In this document: positions 33,952 to 43,599 of the stretch, one piece after another
Numbering within the stretch: the first letter of the stretch is position 1
Layout of the letters: each line of letters starts with the position of its first letter
Assembly (NCBI GenBank): GCA_963757265.1
Contig: CAVWRA010000011.1
Span: forward strand, 310,001-374,000
Reading direction: 5' to 3'
From: CAIVVT01 sp963757265
GTDB lineage: Bacteria > Acidobacteriota > Terriglobia > Bryobacterales > Bryobacteraceae
Length of the DNA stretch: 64,000 nucleotides
Program-made: the position numbers and the translations under genes
The notes under the pieces: model-generated
Databases searched by the model: none
Told to the model about the DNA's origin: nothing
What the model saw: the letters and a program-made list of their open reading frames with translations, nothing else

Positions 33952-34467
33952 TTATTGGGCGGAAGCTGCTTCGGCCGCAGGCGGAGGAGTTGGAGCCGCT
34001 TTCTTCCGTACAACCTTTCGGGCCTTCTTGGGTAGAGCCTTTACTGCAGCTTTCCGGGCAGCTTTCTTCGGCGCCGACTTAGCCGCGGCCACTGGCGCCG
34101 CAGGCTGCTGCGCGGCCTTGACTTTGGCCCATCTCTTCTTCGCGGCTTCCGCTATAGCCCGACGGCCAGCTGCGCTGAGCTTACGCTTCTTCTTGGGGAC
34201 AGCCGGAATCACCTTCTTTGAGGGTGACTCAGAGTGGCCTTTCAGCGCCGCCCAGCGCTTCTTCTGCGCATCACTGATAAGTTTGCGGGCGGCGGCGCTC
34301 ATGGTCCGGCCGCGCTTCGGGGGCGCAGTGGTTCCGGCCGGCTTTGCACTACCGCCGGATAGAATAGCCTTGAGTTCAGCTATCTGGGCATCCAGGCGCA
34401 TCCTTTGAGCTTCAAATCCTTCCAGCGCCGCGGTAAGGATTTCTTTCGTGACTTGTGGTTTGGGCAT
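33952..34467 (-). CDS. Histone H1-like basic protein with duplicated KRWA motif
   Basis: 171 residues. A predicted coiled-coil helix (about 8-36) is followed by two copies of a unit MSAAARKLISDAQKKRWA / LSAAGRRAIAEAAKKRWA (around residues 55-73 and 97-115). The C-terminal third consists of Lys, Ala and Pro (KKAARKAAVKALPKKARK), as in bacterial histone H1-like proteins. DNA binding and nucleoid packing are likely. The repeated A-x-R-(K/R)-x-I-x-x-A-x-K-K-R-W-A unit is common in acidobacterial proteins; its structure is unknown to me. No membrane segment. Confidence 0.65.
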   Translation of the reverse strand: MPKPQVTKEILTAALEGFEAQRMRLDAQIAELKAILSGGSAKPAGTTAPPKRGRTMSAAARKLISDAQKKRWAALKGHSESPSKKVIPAVPKKKRKLSAAGRRAIAEAAKKRWAKVKAAQQPAAPVAAAKSAPKKAARKAAVKALPKKARKVVRKKAAPTPPPAAEAASAQ

Positions 34468-34548
34468 GAGTTATGTCTTCAGGCAGGTCTTAAACGTTCC
34501 TGTCATCCCAGTGTCCGCCACAATCGAGCCACTGTCAAATAGACCTTT

Positions 34549-35090
34549 GTTTTTACCTTCGCCGCGGGTCGCACGATCGTCTTGGCCGACGAGAGCGGAC
34601 TGAGTCAGCGGCCGCACCGCTGCTGCACCTGGGCGCCGCGCGGGCAGACGCCGGAGCGGGACTACAACTTCAACTGGAAGTCACTGCCGGCGGTGAAGGG
34701 CTCACGGCGTGGAGTTTCTACTTCCGCCTGTACGCCGGCGCGGTGAGGAGTCCGCTGGTGGTGGATTTTCTCACGGCCCTGGCCCGGCACATCCGCCGGC
34801 CGACGATCCTGGTGTGGGACCGCCTGGCGGCCTATCGCAGCCGCAGGGTGCGGGACCACATCGCCGCGCTGAAGGGCCAGATGCATGTGGAATACCGGCC
34901 GGCCTACGCGCCCGCAGCCAACCCGGTCGAGTACATCCGGGCGCATTGGAAACAGCACGAGTTACCCAACGTCAGTCCGAAAGACTAGTGGCGGCTGAGC
35001 CAGGCGCCCCGTAGGACGCTGCAGCCGATGCGCCGCTTTCGCCGTCTGATCACGTCCTTCCGGAAACAGGCTTCTGTGTGGCCAATGTGA
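34549..35090 (+). pseudogene. Decayed IS630-family transposase remnant
   Basis: The piece starts near TIVLADESGLSQRP (first catalytic Asp), continues with NFNWKSLPAVKG, and then the frame shifts by one base near 34700: AWSFYFRLYAGAVRSP and LVWDRLAAYRSRRV (second Asp) follow in another frame, then NPVEYIRAHWK (catalytic Glu). A TAG at 34986 interrupts the C terminus, after which LQPMRRFRRLITSF still matches the family ending up to a TGA at 35088-35090. The N-terminal helix-turn-helix part is absent and no terminal repeats are visible. All three D-D-E residues survive but in different frames. Long dead. Confidence 0.75.
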
Positions 35091-35219
35091 CTCCGTATGA
35101 TGCGGGAGTCGATAGTAACCGAGGCAGACCAGATCTGAGATAGAGTGTTAATAATCCTGGTCCGGCTGCCGCGCAGGCTGCTGGCCGCGCGCGAGGGGCT
35201 CTTGGAGGGGATTCGAGCT

Positions 35220-37949
35220 ATGAAGGCACGCGTTTGTCGCGCATTCGTCTGGGCGCTGATCCTCCTCACGCCGATCATTGCCGCCGCTCCCGCTCAACTC
35301 TTCCAGTGGAATAACGTGAACATCCAAGGCATGGGGTATGTCACGGGTTTGATCGCGACGGCGCGCGCGGACGGGAGTTCCGATGTCTATATCCGGACCG
35401 ACGTGGGCGGGGCGTACTTGTATCAACCAAGCCAGCCCGCGACGCGCAGCGCGCAGGACGCCGGCGCGCGGTCTGCGGCGATCCGGCCCTCTCGTGGGGC
35501 ATCGGCTTCGGGCGACCGCTGGATTCCCTTGCTGGAAGGAGTCTCCCGGCTGCAGGTCATGGGTGTGGAGTCGATCGCCGCGGAAGCCGCGACTCCCGGG
35601 CGCGTCTATGCCGCGGTGAATTGGCCGACGACCACGTTCGTCGGCTCCAACGGCTACACGCAATACAACTACGCCGGTGAGGTGCTGGTCTCCGACACTT
35701 ACGGCGGCTCGTGGCAGGCGACGGGCCTGGCCGCGCAGGGCGTGCTGGTGAGTCCCAACGGCAACTACCGGATAGAGACTGGCGAGCGCCTGGCCAGCGA
35801 TCCCAACGCCGCCGGCGTGGTGTACTTCGCGACGCGCACGAATGGCTTGTGGAAGGGCGTCCGCATTTCGCCGGGCACGCCGGCTTACACCTGGACCGAA
35901 GTGCAGGGCGGCCTGCCCAATCCGGCTTCCCTGAACGAGCCGGCCGCGGGCGGCGCCGGCGACCAGCCGGGATTCACCTTTGTGCTGTTTGATAAGTCTA
36001 CGATCGCCCATAACCCGGTGAGCGGCGCGCCATACACGCAGACGATCTATGTGGGCGTGCATTCCAGCGGAGTGTGGCGGAGCAAGGACGGCGGCAACAG
36101 TTGGAGCCTGCTGAGCGGGGGACCTGCGGACCCCGTGCGCGCCGCCATCGCGGCGAATGGAACGATATACGTCAGCTGCGGCACGCAGAAGGTCTCAGGC
36201 ACGGTCTGGAGCTATGCCAATAGCGCATGGACGAACATCACGCCGGCGCCGCAATCCAACCCTTACACCGGCATTACCAGCGATCCCACGAATGCACAGA
36301 TCGTCATGGCGGGCAACAGCAGCACCAGCACGGTTTGGCGGTCCACAAACGGCGGATCCGCGTGGAGTTCGCAGCAGATGTTGATGCAGGGCGACGACCC
36401 GCTCACGCCTGGCACCAATCCCAGCGCCCCGCTCTACTACATCAACGCCACCGCCGGGTGCAACGGCGGGATGGCGGCGCTGATGATCGACCCGGCCAAC
36501 CCGAAACAGGTGTGGTGGACCAACGGCTGGGGCGTGGCGCGCACCGACGACGTCACGGCGTCCTCTCCGTACTGGGCCTGGCACATGCAAAACCTGGAGG
36601 AGTTAGTGGCGGTTGAAGTGCGGGTTCCTCCCAAACCCAAGTCCGCGGGCGGTGCGGATCTGCTGTCGATGGCGATGGACATGATCGGCTTCCGGCACGC
36701 AGATCGAGATCAGGTTCCGACGATGAAGATCAGTCCGGCGGGGGTTCCTTTGGATCCAGTTGATGCTAGCTGGGAGGTGAACGAGTTCGGGGGGAGTACT
36801 TATCCGGTGCCGTGGCCGAATGTTTCCATGGGCAACAGTCTCGATTACTGCTACACGCAGCCGGACAATCTGGCCTATGTGGGTTGGGGCGAATGGGAGT
36901 ATTGGTCGAATTACGGGTTTTCGAGTGACAATGGTCAGACCTGGGCCGCCTTTCCCTCGGTACCCTCCGAAATGCTGTGGTCCAACGGTACGCAGATGCT
37001 CGCGCAGCCGATCGCCGGGCAGATTGCGATGTCGGCGACCAACCCGCAGAACATGTTGTGGGTGCCCGCGTGGGGCACTTTTGGCGGGACCGCCGCGACG
37101 GCTTCGGCCGCCAACGCGCCCTGGCCGCACTACACCACCGACGGTGGCAAGACGTGGCAGCTGTGCCTGCTGGCCAATCCTCCGGCCAAGCCCGACCCTT
37201 ACAATCCGCAAAACAACAACGACGTGCATTACAATGCCCTGCCGCAGGCCTGGACCAACGCCCCGTCGCCGTGGGTCGTAAACAACATCCTCGCGGCGGA
37301 CCGCGCCGATCCAGCTGGCAAGACGTTTTACTATCTCTACTCAGCGAACTATTCGAGCAACAGCCCCAGCGTCTTTTATACGTCCACTGATGGCGGCGCC
37401 ACATGGAATGCGGGAGCGACGGACGTTTTCCCCGGTGGCCTGGTACAGCCGGCCGTGGTGCCGAATCCGCTCACGCAGGGGGACGTGTGGGTGACCTTTG
37501 CGCGCAACTCTGGGGATGTCACGACGCACCCGCTGTATCGCTCGCAGGATGGCGGGGCCATGTTCCAGACAGTTGCCAGCGTCGATTCTGCCCAATACGT
37601 CGGTTTCGGCGCTGGCACGTCGCCGAGCACTCCGTTTGTTTACCTGCTGGGCCGCGTGGGCGGCGCGACGGTGGACACGATGTACAAGTCCGAGGACCTG
37701 GGGCAGACCTGGACCGCGATCAGCAACCCGGCTCTCCAGGCGATGGACGGCGCCACTTGGGTGGAGGGCGATATGCGCACGCAGAACCTCGTCTATGTCG
37801 CGCGCGGCGGGCGCGGCGTGATGTACGGCGTGCTCACGGAGGGGACTAAAAAGCCCACGGCTCCAGCCGATGCCGTCGCAAAAGCGACTAGCCGGACGGC
37901 TCAGGCTAGCCCGGATATCTCACCAGCGATCGGCTGCGGCGCGCGATAG
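35220..37949 (+). CDS. Secreted GH74 xyloglucanase-like enzyme
   Basis: 909 residues from the ATG at 35220, with GGAGGGG upstream. A signal peptide (AFVWALILLTPIIAAAPA) leads to FQWNNVNIQGMGYVTGL and VYIRTDVGGAYL, the start of the GH74 double beta-propeller with its first catalytic Asp region. Repeated S-x-D-G-G-x-x-W units (SKDGGNSW, STNGGSAW, TTDGGKTW, STDGGATW, SQDGGAMF) mark the Asp-box blades; NGWGVARTDD carries the probable acid Asp. The family cleaves xyloglucan backbone. The last 14 or so residues are encoded inside repeat copy 3 (37908-38100), so the original end may have been lost. Confidence 0.86.
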   Translation: MKARVCRAFVWALILLTPIIAAAPAQLFQWNNVNIQGMGYVTGLIATARADGSSDVYIRTDVGGAYLYQPSQPATRSAQDAGARSAAIRPSRGASASGDRWIPLLEGVSRLQVMGVESIAAEAATPGRVYAAVNWPTTTFVGSNGYTQYNYAGEVLVSDTYGGSWQATGLAAQGVLVSPNGNYRIETGERLASDPNAAGVVYFATRTNGLWKGVRISPGTPAYTWTEVQGGLPNPASLNEPAAGGAGDQPGFTFVLFDKSTIAHNPVSGAPYTQTIYVGVHSSGVWRSKDGGNSWSLLSGGPADPVRAAIAANGTIYVSCGTQKVSGTVWSYANSAWTNITPAPQSNPYTGITSDPTNAQIVMAGNSSTSTVWRSTNGGSAWSSQQMLMQGDDPLTPGTNPSAPLYYINATAGCNGGMAALMIDPANPKQVWWTNGWGVARTDDVTASSPYWAWHMQNLEELVAVEVRVPPKPKSAGGADLLSMAMDMIGFRHADRDQVPTMKISPAGVPLDPVDASWEVNEFGGSTYPVPWPNVSMGNSLDYCYTQPDNLAYVGWGEWEYWSNYGFSSDNGQTWAAFPSVPSEMLWSNGTQMLAQPIAGQIAMSATNPQNMLWVPAWGTFGGTAATASAANAPWPHYTTDGGKTWQLCLLANPPAKPDPYNPQNNNDVHYNALPQAWTNAPSPWVVNNILAADRADPAGKTFYYLYSANYSSNSPSVFYTSTDGGATWNAGATDVFPGGLVQPAVVPNPLTQGDVWVTFARNSGDVTTHPLYRSQDGGAMFQTVASVDSAQYVGFGAGTSPSTPFVYLLGRVGGATVDTMYKSEDLGQTWTAISNPALQAMDGATWVEGDMRTQNLVYVARGGRGVMYGVLTEGTKKPTAPADAVAKATSRTAQASPDISPAIGCGAR

Positions 37950-38100
37950 GGCCGCATCTACTTCGTTGCGCTGGGCCCAGGGGGCACCCCCCGTCCTCGA
38001 CGTAGCAGCCAAGTACGCCTGCGGGCGGCGACGGTCGCGCGCCTCGTAGCTGCAGCCCTCTCATCGCGCCTCGCTACGATCGTGGTGCAACATCCGGGCT
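37908..38100. repeat. Inverted-repeat element, copy 3, diverged, with an internal insertion
   Basis: 193 bp. The right end TGGTGCAACATCCGGGCT is the same as in copy 2; the left end (AGCCCGGATATCTCACCA) differs at several positions. An insertion of about 15 bp (GCCCAGGGGGCACCC) sits in the middle. The GH74 reading frame continues into this element and stops at 37949. Confidence 0.85.
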
Positions 38101-38169
38101 AATTCCCCCACTCCCGTCGGCCGCAGTGCCGATGGTGCTGATGGACCTTGATATTCCAGTCGCTCCTCG

Positions 38170-40251
38170 TCAATGGACGGTCAGCGCCGAGCGCGGGAAA
38201 GCGAATTTCTGGCCGCCGAAATCGATCATGTTCAGTTGCGCGATGTAGCGGCCGGGGGCCAGCGACTTGAGCGGCGTCTCGAACAGCAGGCGGCCCGAGG
38301 CCGGCTGGGCCGGCGCCGATTCGAACACCTTCTGGCCCTCCGAGTTGAAGAGGCTGAGAGTCGCGGCGACCGCTGGCGGCTGTTGTAAATCGTAGACTTC
38401 GACCAGCGTCGAAAGGGTCTGCGCCCGCCGGAACACATGCGTGACCGATGGCACGAGGCGCTGGCCGCCGACGATCAGCGGATGGCTCTGAACGCCCTTG
38501 GACGCTTTCTTGCCGGCGGCGGCGATGACCGCGGCGGAGGCCGCTTCACGCTGCGCGGTGAGCACGATGCTCGACCGCGGCAGGTCCTTGGGCCCGAACT
38601 GCGGAATCTGAAATAGCTTCTCGTAAGTGCCCATCTTGCCGGTCTCGTTTTCGCGCACCAACATCTTCAGGTGGTAGGAGCCGGGTGCGAGCTGGAATCC
38701 GGTCTCGTAGAGCAGGTTTCTCGACTTGAGCGCGCCCGCCTGCTCGTCTCTCAAGCGGATCTTGATGTTATCGCGCAACATGGCCACCTGTGCGTCTTTC
38801 GCGTTGCGGACCTCGCCCAGGAAGTCGAAGCTGGTCATCTCCTCGGCCGAGCCCTTCTTGCGCAGCGGGATTTCCGTGCCAGGGATCTTCACGGCCACGG
38901 GGACGAACCAGTTATTGCCGCCCTGGCGGAACCAGTCGATCTCCACCGCCAGCGGCAGATCGGTGACCGGGTCGCCGAGCAGCATGGCGTCCTGCAACTG
39001 CTTCTCGCGACCCTCCGAGCCCATCGCCTTGAACTCGGCTTGCGCATAGTAGCCCGAGCGGTAGTCCAGGCTGGCGGCAATCTTCGGATTCAATTTCACG
39101 TCAACCTTGCGATACTTGCCGTCGCGGCGGTCGTCGCTGGAATAGTAGCCCAGCACGTAGTAACTGCGCAGGTCGCGCTTGGCCAGCGTGATGCCTTCGC
39201 CCAGGTCGTTGTTGTCGATGGACGCCTTACCGCCGGTCTCTTCCGCCACCGTGACCAGAGTGTCTTGTGAGCCGGTGAATCGGTCGCGCTCGGTATTCTG
39301 CTGACGGCCCGAGAACATGCCGGAGCCGCGCACCGTGGCCGTCGAGGCGTCGCCGCCCGGTATGGTGGCCTGCAATCCGCGCACGTCCACCGGATAAATC
39401 GAGACGTTGGAGCGAACGGCCATGTTCGTAGCCGATCGGATCCACGCCAGGTTGTCCTGGCCCGAAGCGCCCGCGTCGGCGGTGAACCAGATCAGCGCCT
39501 TCTTCTCGGGCAGAGCGCCATAGCGCCGGGCGGCCTCTTCCAGCGCAGCCATGCGGCGGTCGGTCGTGAAGAGGTTGAACTCCGAGTTGTCGGCCGTGAA
39601 CTGGGCGTTGTCCGCGTTCGAGTCGTCATTGTCGTCGTTGATCTGCGTCATGTCGGGCGACAGGCCGGGCGTATGACGGGCCAGCGCGGCGAACAGAAGA
39701 TCCTTGTCGCTCGTCAGATCCTGGTCCACCACCACCGCGTTGCCGAAACTGAGCAGCGCCATCAGGTCGCCCGGACCGAGTTGTTCGCGGATCGCCTTCT
39801 CCGCGGCCTCTTTGGCGCGCAACTGCTGCGAGGGATCCATCGAGGTCCAGTCGATGTACAGCACCAGCAGCCGCTTGTCCTTGAAACGCGCGCTGGTTTC
39901 GGGCTGTACGGCCGGCAGGTCCGGCGCCGGTTCCGGGGTTTTGCGCACTTCCAGCGTCTTGGCCGTTGCCGCGGGCGGCGTTTCGGCATCCGTCAGGCGC
40001 TGGAAATCGAATACCGAGAGGGCCTGCTGCTTGCCGTTTTCAAGAATGGTGAAATCTTCGGGTTTGAGATTCTCGACCGGCTTGCCGTCCTTGCCGCGCA
40101 CGTAAACAGAGACCAGGACCAGGTTCGAGGAGGTCTTGAAGACCGGGATATCACCGGCGGGCGCGGCCGGCTTCTGGGCCGCAGGTAAGGGCACAACGCT
40201 CCACGAACTGGCAAACAACACGCACAGAAACAGGGCGGCAATGCGGCGCAT
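38170..40251 (-). CDS. Secreted VWFA-related protein, acidobacterial type (TIGR03436)
   Basis: 693 residues with a signal peptide (ALFLCVLFASSWSVVPLPA). VYVRGKDGKPVENLKPEDFTI and NGKQQALSVFDF are the family's typical N-terminal segment. The von Willebrand A-like domain (LLVLYIDWTSMDPSQQL to about residue 350) has a variant MIDAS site, and MAALEEAARRYGALPEKKALIWFTADAG fits the beta-helix core. The remaining 340 residues are beta-rich without known domains. The protein should bind other secreted or surface proteins. It begins 6 bp after the stop of the Oar-like gene, so the two are one operon, as is usual in this phylum. Confidence 0.9.
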   Translation of the reverse strand: MRRIAALFLCVLFASSWSVVPLPAAQKPAAPAGDIPVFKTSSNLVLVSVYVRGKDGKPVENLKPEDFTILENGKQQALSVFDFQRLTDAETPPAATAKTLEVRKTPEPAPDLPAVQPETSARFKDKRLLVLYIDWTSMDPSQQLRAKEAAEKAIREQLGPGDLMALLSFGNAVVVDQDLTSDKDLLFAALARHTPGLSPDMTQINDDNDDSNADNAQFTADNSEFNLFTTDRRMAALEEAARRYGALPEKKALIWFTADAGASGQDNLAWIRSATNMAVRSNVSIYPVDVRGLQATIPGGDASTATVRGSGMFSGRQQNTERDRFTGSQDTLVTVAEETGGKASIDNNDLGEGITLAKRDLRSYYVLGYYSSDDRRDGKYRKVDVKLNPKIAASLDYRSGYYAQAEFKAMGSEGREKQLQDAMLLGDPVTDLPLAVEIDWFRQGGNNWFVPVAVKIPGTEIPLRKKGSAEEMTSFDFLGEVRNAKDAQVAMLRDNIKIRLRDEQAGALKSRNLLYETGFQLAPGSYHLKMLVRENETGKMGTYEKLFQIPQFGPKDLPRSSIVLTAQREAASAAVIAAAGKKASKGVQSHPLIVGGQRLVPSVTHVFRRAQTLSTLVEVYDLQQPPAVAATLSLFNSEGQKVFESAPAQPASGRLLFETPLKSLAPGRYIAQLNMIDFGGQKFAFPRSALTVH

Positions 40252-40257
40252 GGCGGA

Positions 40258-43200
40258 TTAGAACCTCATTCTCACAATCAGGGAAAGCGTTCTCATGGCG
40301 CCGGCGGCGACCGGCAGGCCGTAGCTGGCGGAGTTCACCACCGTGCCCCACGAAGTGATATTGACGTGGTTCAAAACGTTATTCGCCGATAGGCGGAAAT
40401 CGAGCGTGCGGCGCGCGGATTCACCGAAATAGAGGGTCCGGCCGACAGTTGCGTTCAGCGAGATCATTCCTGGGCCGGGGATCGTGCCGCGCCCCGCGGT
40501 GCCGTATTGACCCGGCGCCGGAACCGTGAACGCCAGCAGATTGAACGGCCCCGGGCCCGCGTTGATGGGCATTCCGGTGGCATCGGCGCGCGTGGATCCG
40601 ACGGCGCCCGTGCCGGAAATGTCGGCCGACGTGCCGAGCACTGTGGCGGTCAACGGAGCGCCGGTCTGCAACGTCAGGTTCGCCGTCGCGCTGTAGTCGC
40701 TCAGAAGTTTGGCCAGGAATGTGTCGCCCCGTTTCATGTACAGCCCGCGCGGGCCGAAGGGCGACGTGGCCAGGGTGCTGAACGTGAACGTTTGCCGGTG
40801 GTCGAAAGAAGAGAGCCCGCGGTCGGCTTCGATATCGTTGGGATTCTGAATCAGCGTGTTACCCGCGCCGCCGATCGTGGTCGCGTCGTCGATGGCCTTC
40901 GCCCACTGGTAGTAGGCCGTGTACTGCAGATCTCTCCGCAGGCGGCGGTTCAGGCGCAGTTGCAGGGCGTTGAAGATCGAATTGCCCACCCCCTCGTAAT
41001 AAGTGAAGCCCGAAGCATTGCCGATCAACGAACTGCGGCCCGCGGCGCCCGAAGAGAGAACATTCGGCCAGATCCCGTCCAGCAGATGGGTTCCTTTTGT
41101 GCCCAGATAGGTCACACTGCTGACCAGCGAGCCGGGGAGTTCGTGTTCGAAGCTGAAGTTCCAGGTGGTCGCGTAGGGTGTTCGCAGGTACTTGGCCACG
41201 GCGTAGCTGTTCGTGATGGTCACGTTCGCCGGGCCCGTGAAAGGATCGCTCAAGGTAAGGACATTGCCCGCCCCGCTGGAGAAGGTCGAGGACTCGGCAA
41301 ACGGCGGCTGCGCGGTCAGCCATCCTGGAATGCGGTTGTAGACCGTGTTGTCGTAAAACAACGAAAAGCCCGCCCGGATCACCGTGCGGCGCTTGAAGCC
41401 CGGCCGGTAGGCCAGCCCCAACCGCGGCGAGAACTTATTGAAGTCCGAATTGATCAAACCGGCCGGGAACTGGCCGCTGTACGGGCCCGTCTGTCCGGGC
41501 TGCACCGGCGCCACGGCCGTAAAGCCCGGGGCGATGTCCAGGTTCGCCATGCGGCCATACTTCTCGGTGAACGGCGCCGCATAATCGTAGCGCACGCCCA
41601 GGTTCAAGCTCAGGTTCTTGCGCACGTTCCATGCATCCTGAAAATATCCGTCCATCGTGTTCGAACGCGGATACGTGTCGTAGCCTCCGGAGCGCAGCGT
41701 GGACTGCTGCACCGCGCCCAGCAGGAAGTCGGCGAAATCGAAACCGGTACCGGCCACGGCGTAGCCGTTGGCCCCGATTTCGGCCGTGGCCTCGCCGCCG
41801 AAAAACAAGGTTCCGCGCGCATTCTGCTCGAGCAGCAGATCCCAGATGTTGCGCGTGTAATCGAAGCCCATGTAAAAGGCGTGCGCGCCGCGCGTGTAGC
41901 GCAACCCGCCGGATTCAGTCAGCGTCTCCACGCGGCGCAGCGTCGGATTCGCATCCGAGAGTCCCATGAAGTTGGTAAAGCTGAGATTGGGCGGTCCGTA
42001 ATTCAGCGGGTTTGTCGATGCGCCTTCAATGCCCAGTTCGCCTGAAATGTCGGCGCCGTTGGCGAAGTAGGGTGTGGTGTCGCTGCGGTTTATGTTGTAG
42101 CGCGAGGTGAGGGTCAGCACCAGGTGCGGCGTGAAGGTCCGGTTATACGCCAGGCTCGAGTTGATGCCATAGCCGGAAGTGGGGTCCTTGAAATCGAATG
42201 GCTGCAGGTTGTAGCCGGACCGCCGCTGGTAGTTGAGCATGAAGTCGAAGCGGTTGTTGTGCGCGGATTTATTGATGCGCGTGTTGAGCGCATCGGTATC
42301 CCGGGGCGTCGTGGAGAGCAGCCGGTAGTTCTGCGTGTCGCCGGGCTGGTTGGGCAGCGGGATGAACGGCAGCAGGCCGGTGGCGATGGAACTGATCTCT
42401 GCGGGGGGCAGGATGTTGCCGGCGATCGGCGCCTTAGTGGTGGGGTCGAACAGCGCCACGGGCTGCTGCGTTTGCGGAACCAGGGTGGATGAGAAGTCGC
42501 CGTTGCGCTGCGCCTCGGTCGGGACGATGCCGAACGAGGAGTAAGGGTTGGCGCCGCGGTTGCCGGTGTAGTTAATAAAGAAGAAACTTCCGCTGCCCAG
42601 TTTGCCAGGCAGTGGCAGCGGCCCGCCGATGGAGGCTCCGTAGCCCGAGTTGGTGTAATGCGGATTGGGCACCGCAGTGCCATTCAGCGCGAACGGCGAG
42701 GCGTCCATCCCGGAATCGCTGAAACTGAAGAAAGCGCTGCCGCGGTATTGCTGGGCGCGGTTGGTCGTATTGTTGCCGAACACCGCCGGTCCGCCCGCGC
42801 CACGCTGCGCGCGCATCTGTGCGATGAGCTTCTGGCGGTCTTCAGGCGACATGTTCGCAAAATCGGGACGGCCGCCTCCGCCGCCAAATCCGCCGCCGCC
42901 ATAACCGCCCCCGCCTCCTCCGCGGCCTCCACCACCGCCGCCACCGAAGCCCCCGCCTCCGCCACCCGGTCCTCCGCCACCCGGTCCGCCGCCACCCGGT
43001 CCGCCGCCAAACCCCGGCCCGCCACCTGGGCCTTGAGCTCCCATGCCCGGTCCGAAGCCGCCTGGACCGCCCGGGAATCCACTCATGTCCGCGGCCGCCT
43101 GCTGCATGCTGCCTTGGACGAGAACGGAATCGGCAGTCTCCGCACCCTCGGGAGCGGCGCTCGCCGGGGCCGCAACCGTCGTATTTAGAGATTCGGTACC

Positions 43201-43599
43201 CTGGCCGTTCAGCGATTGCAGCCAATCCGGCGTCTGAGTTCCCGCTGCGGCGCGGTTCTGATTCCGGGGAGCGGTCAACTCCATATTCAGCTGTAGAGGC
43301 TTAGCCGCGTCCGGCGTGCTGAGGGTCTGTCTCAACGGACGAAAACCGAACAGCGTGACCTCGATTTGCACCGCGCCGGCCGCCGCCCCTGGCGGCGTTC
43401 CTGCTTGCGGCGAGCCCAGTTGCAAAGAGAAACTCCCGTCCTCGCCGGTGGATGTGGATTGGCTCACCGTGCCACTACGGGCGGTGACCACCGCCCCAGG
43501 TAGCGGACGCCCCCCCGACGTGACACGGCCGCTGAGGTCGATCGCCGGGACAACGGCGCTCACAAGACACAATCCAAGAATTGCGCGTTGCAGAATCAA
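40258..43599 (-). CDS. Oar-like TonB-dependent outer membrane protein with Gly-rich linker
   Basis: 1113 residues from a TTG at 43599, chosen because GGAGG lies 8 bp before it and a signal sequence (RAILGLCLVSAVVPA) follows. A carboxypeptidase regulatory-like domain (LSGRVTSGGRPLPGAVV) comes first, then a Gly-rich linker (about 174-243, over 70 percent Gly), then a TonB plug and a 22-strand beta-barrel-like region ending in Phe. The family exports or imports large substrates at the outer membrane. It is coupled with the VWFA protein downstream. The Gly-rich stretch is unusual for the class. Confidence 0.9.
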   Translation of the reverse strand: MILQRAILGLCLVSAVVPAIDLSGRVTSGGRPLPGAVVTARSGTVSQSTSTGEDGSFSLQLGSPQAGTPPGAAAGAVQIEVTLFGFRPLRQTLSTPDAAKPLQLNMELTAPRNQNRAAAGTQTPDWLQSLNGQGTESLNTTVAAPASAAPEGAETADSVLVQGSMQQAAADMSGFPGGPGGFGPGMGAQGPGGGPGFGGGPGGGGPGGGGPGGGGGGFGGGGGGGRGGGGGGYGGGGFGGGGGRPDFANMSPEDRQKLIAQMRAQRGAGGPAVFGNNTTNRAQQYRGSAFFSFSDSGMDASPFALNGTAVPNPHYTNSGYGASIGGPLPLPGKLGSGSFFFINYTGNRGANPYSSFGIVPTEAQRNGDFSSTLVPQTQQPVALFDPTTKAPIAGNILPPAEISSIATGLLPFIPLPNQPGDTQNYRLLSTTPRDTDALNTRINKSAHNNRFDFMLNYQRRSGYNLQPFDFKDPTSGYGINSSLAYNRTFTPHLVLTLTSRYNINRSDTTPYFANGADISGELGIEGASTNPLNYGPPNLSFTNFMGLSDANPTLRRVETLTESGGLRYTRGAHAFYMGFDYTRNIWDLLLEQNARGTLFFGGEATAEIGANGYAVAGTGFDFADFLLGAVQQSTLRSGGYDTYPRSNTMDGYFQDAWNVRKNLSLNLGVRYDYAAPFTEKYGRMANLDIAPGFTAVAPVQPGQTGPYSGQFPAGLINSDFNKFSPRLGLAYRPGFKRRTVIRAGFSLFYDNTVYNRIPGWLTAQPPFAESSTFSSGAGNVLTLSDPFTGPANVTITNSYAVAKYLRTPYATTWNFSFEHELPGSLVSSVTYLGTKGTHLLDGIWPNVLSSGAAGRSSLIGNASGFTYYEGVGNSIFNALQLRLNRRLRRDLQYTAYYQWAKAIDDATTIGGAGNTLIQNPNDIEADRGLSSFDHRQTFTFSTLATSPFGPRGLYMKRGDTFLAKLLSDYSATANLTLQTGAPLTATVLGTSADISGTGAVGSTRADATGMPINAGPGPFNLLAFTVPAPGQYGTAGRGTIPGPGMISLNATVGRTLYFGESARRTLDFRLSANNVLNHVNITSWGTVVNSASYGLPVAAGAMRTLSLIVRMRF

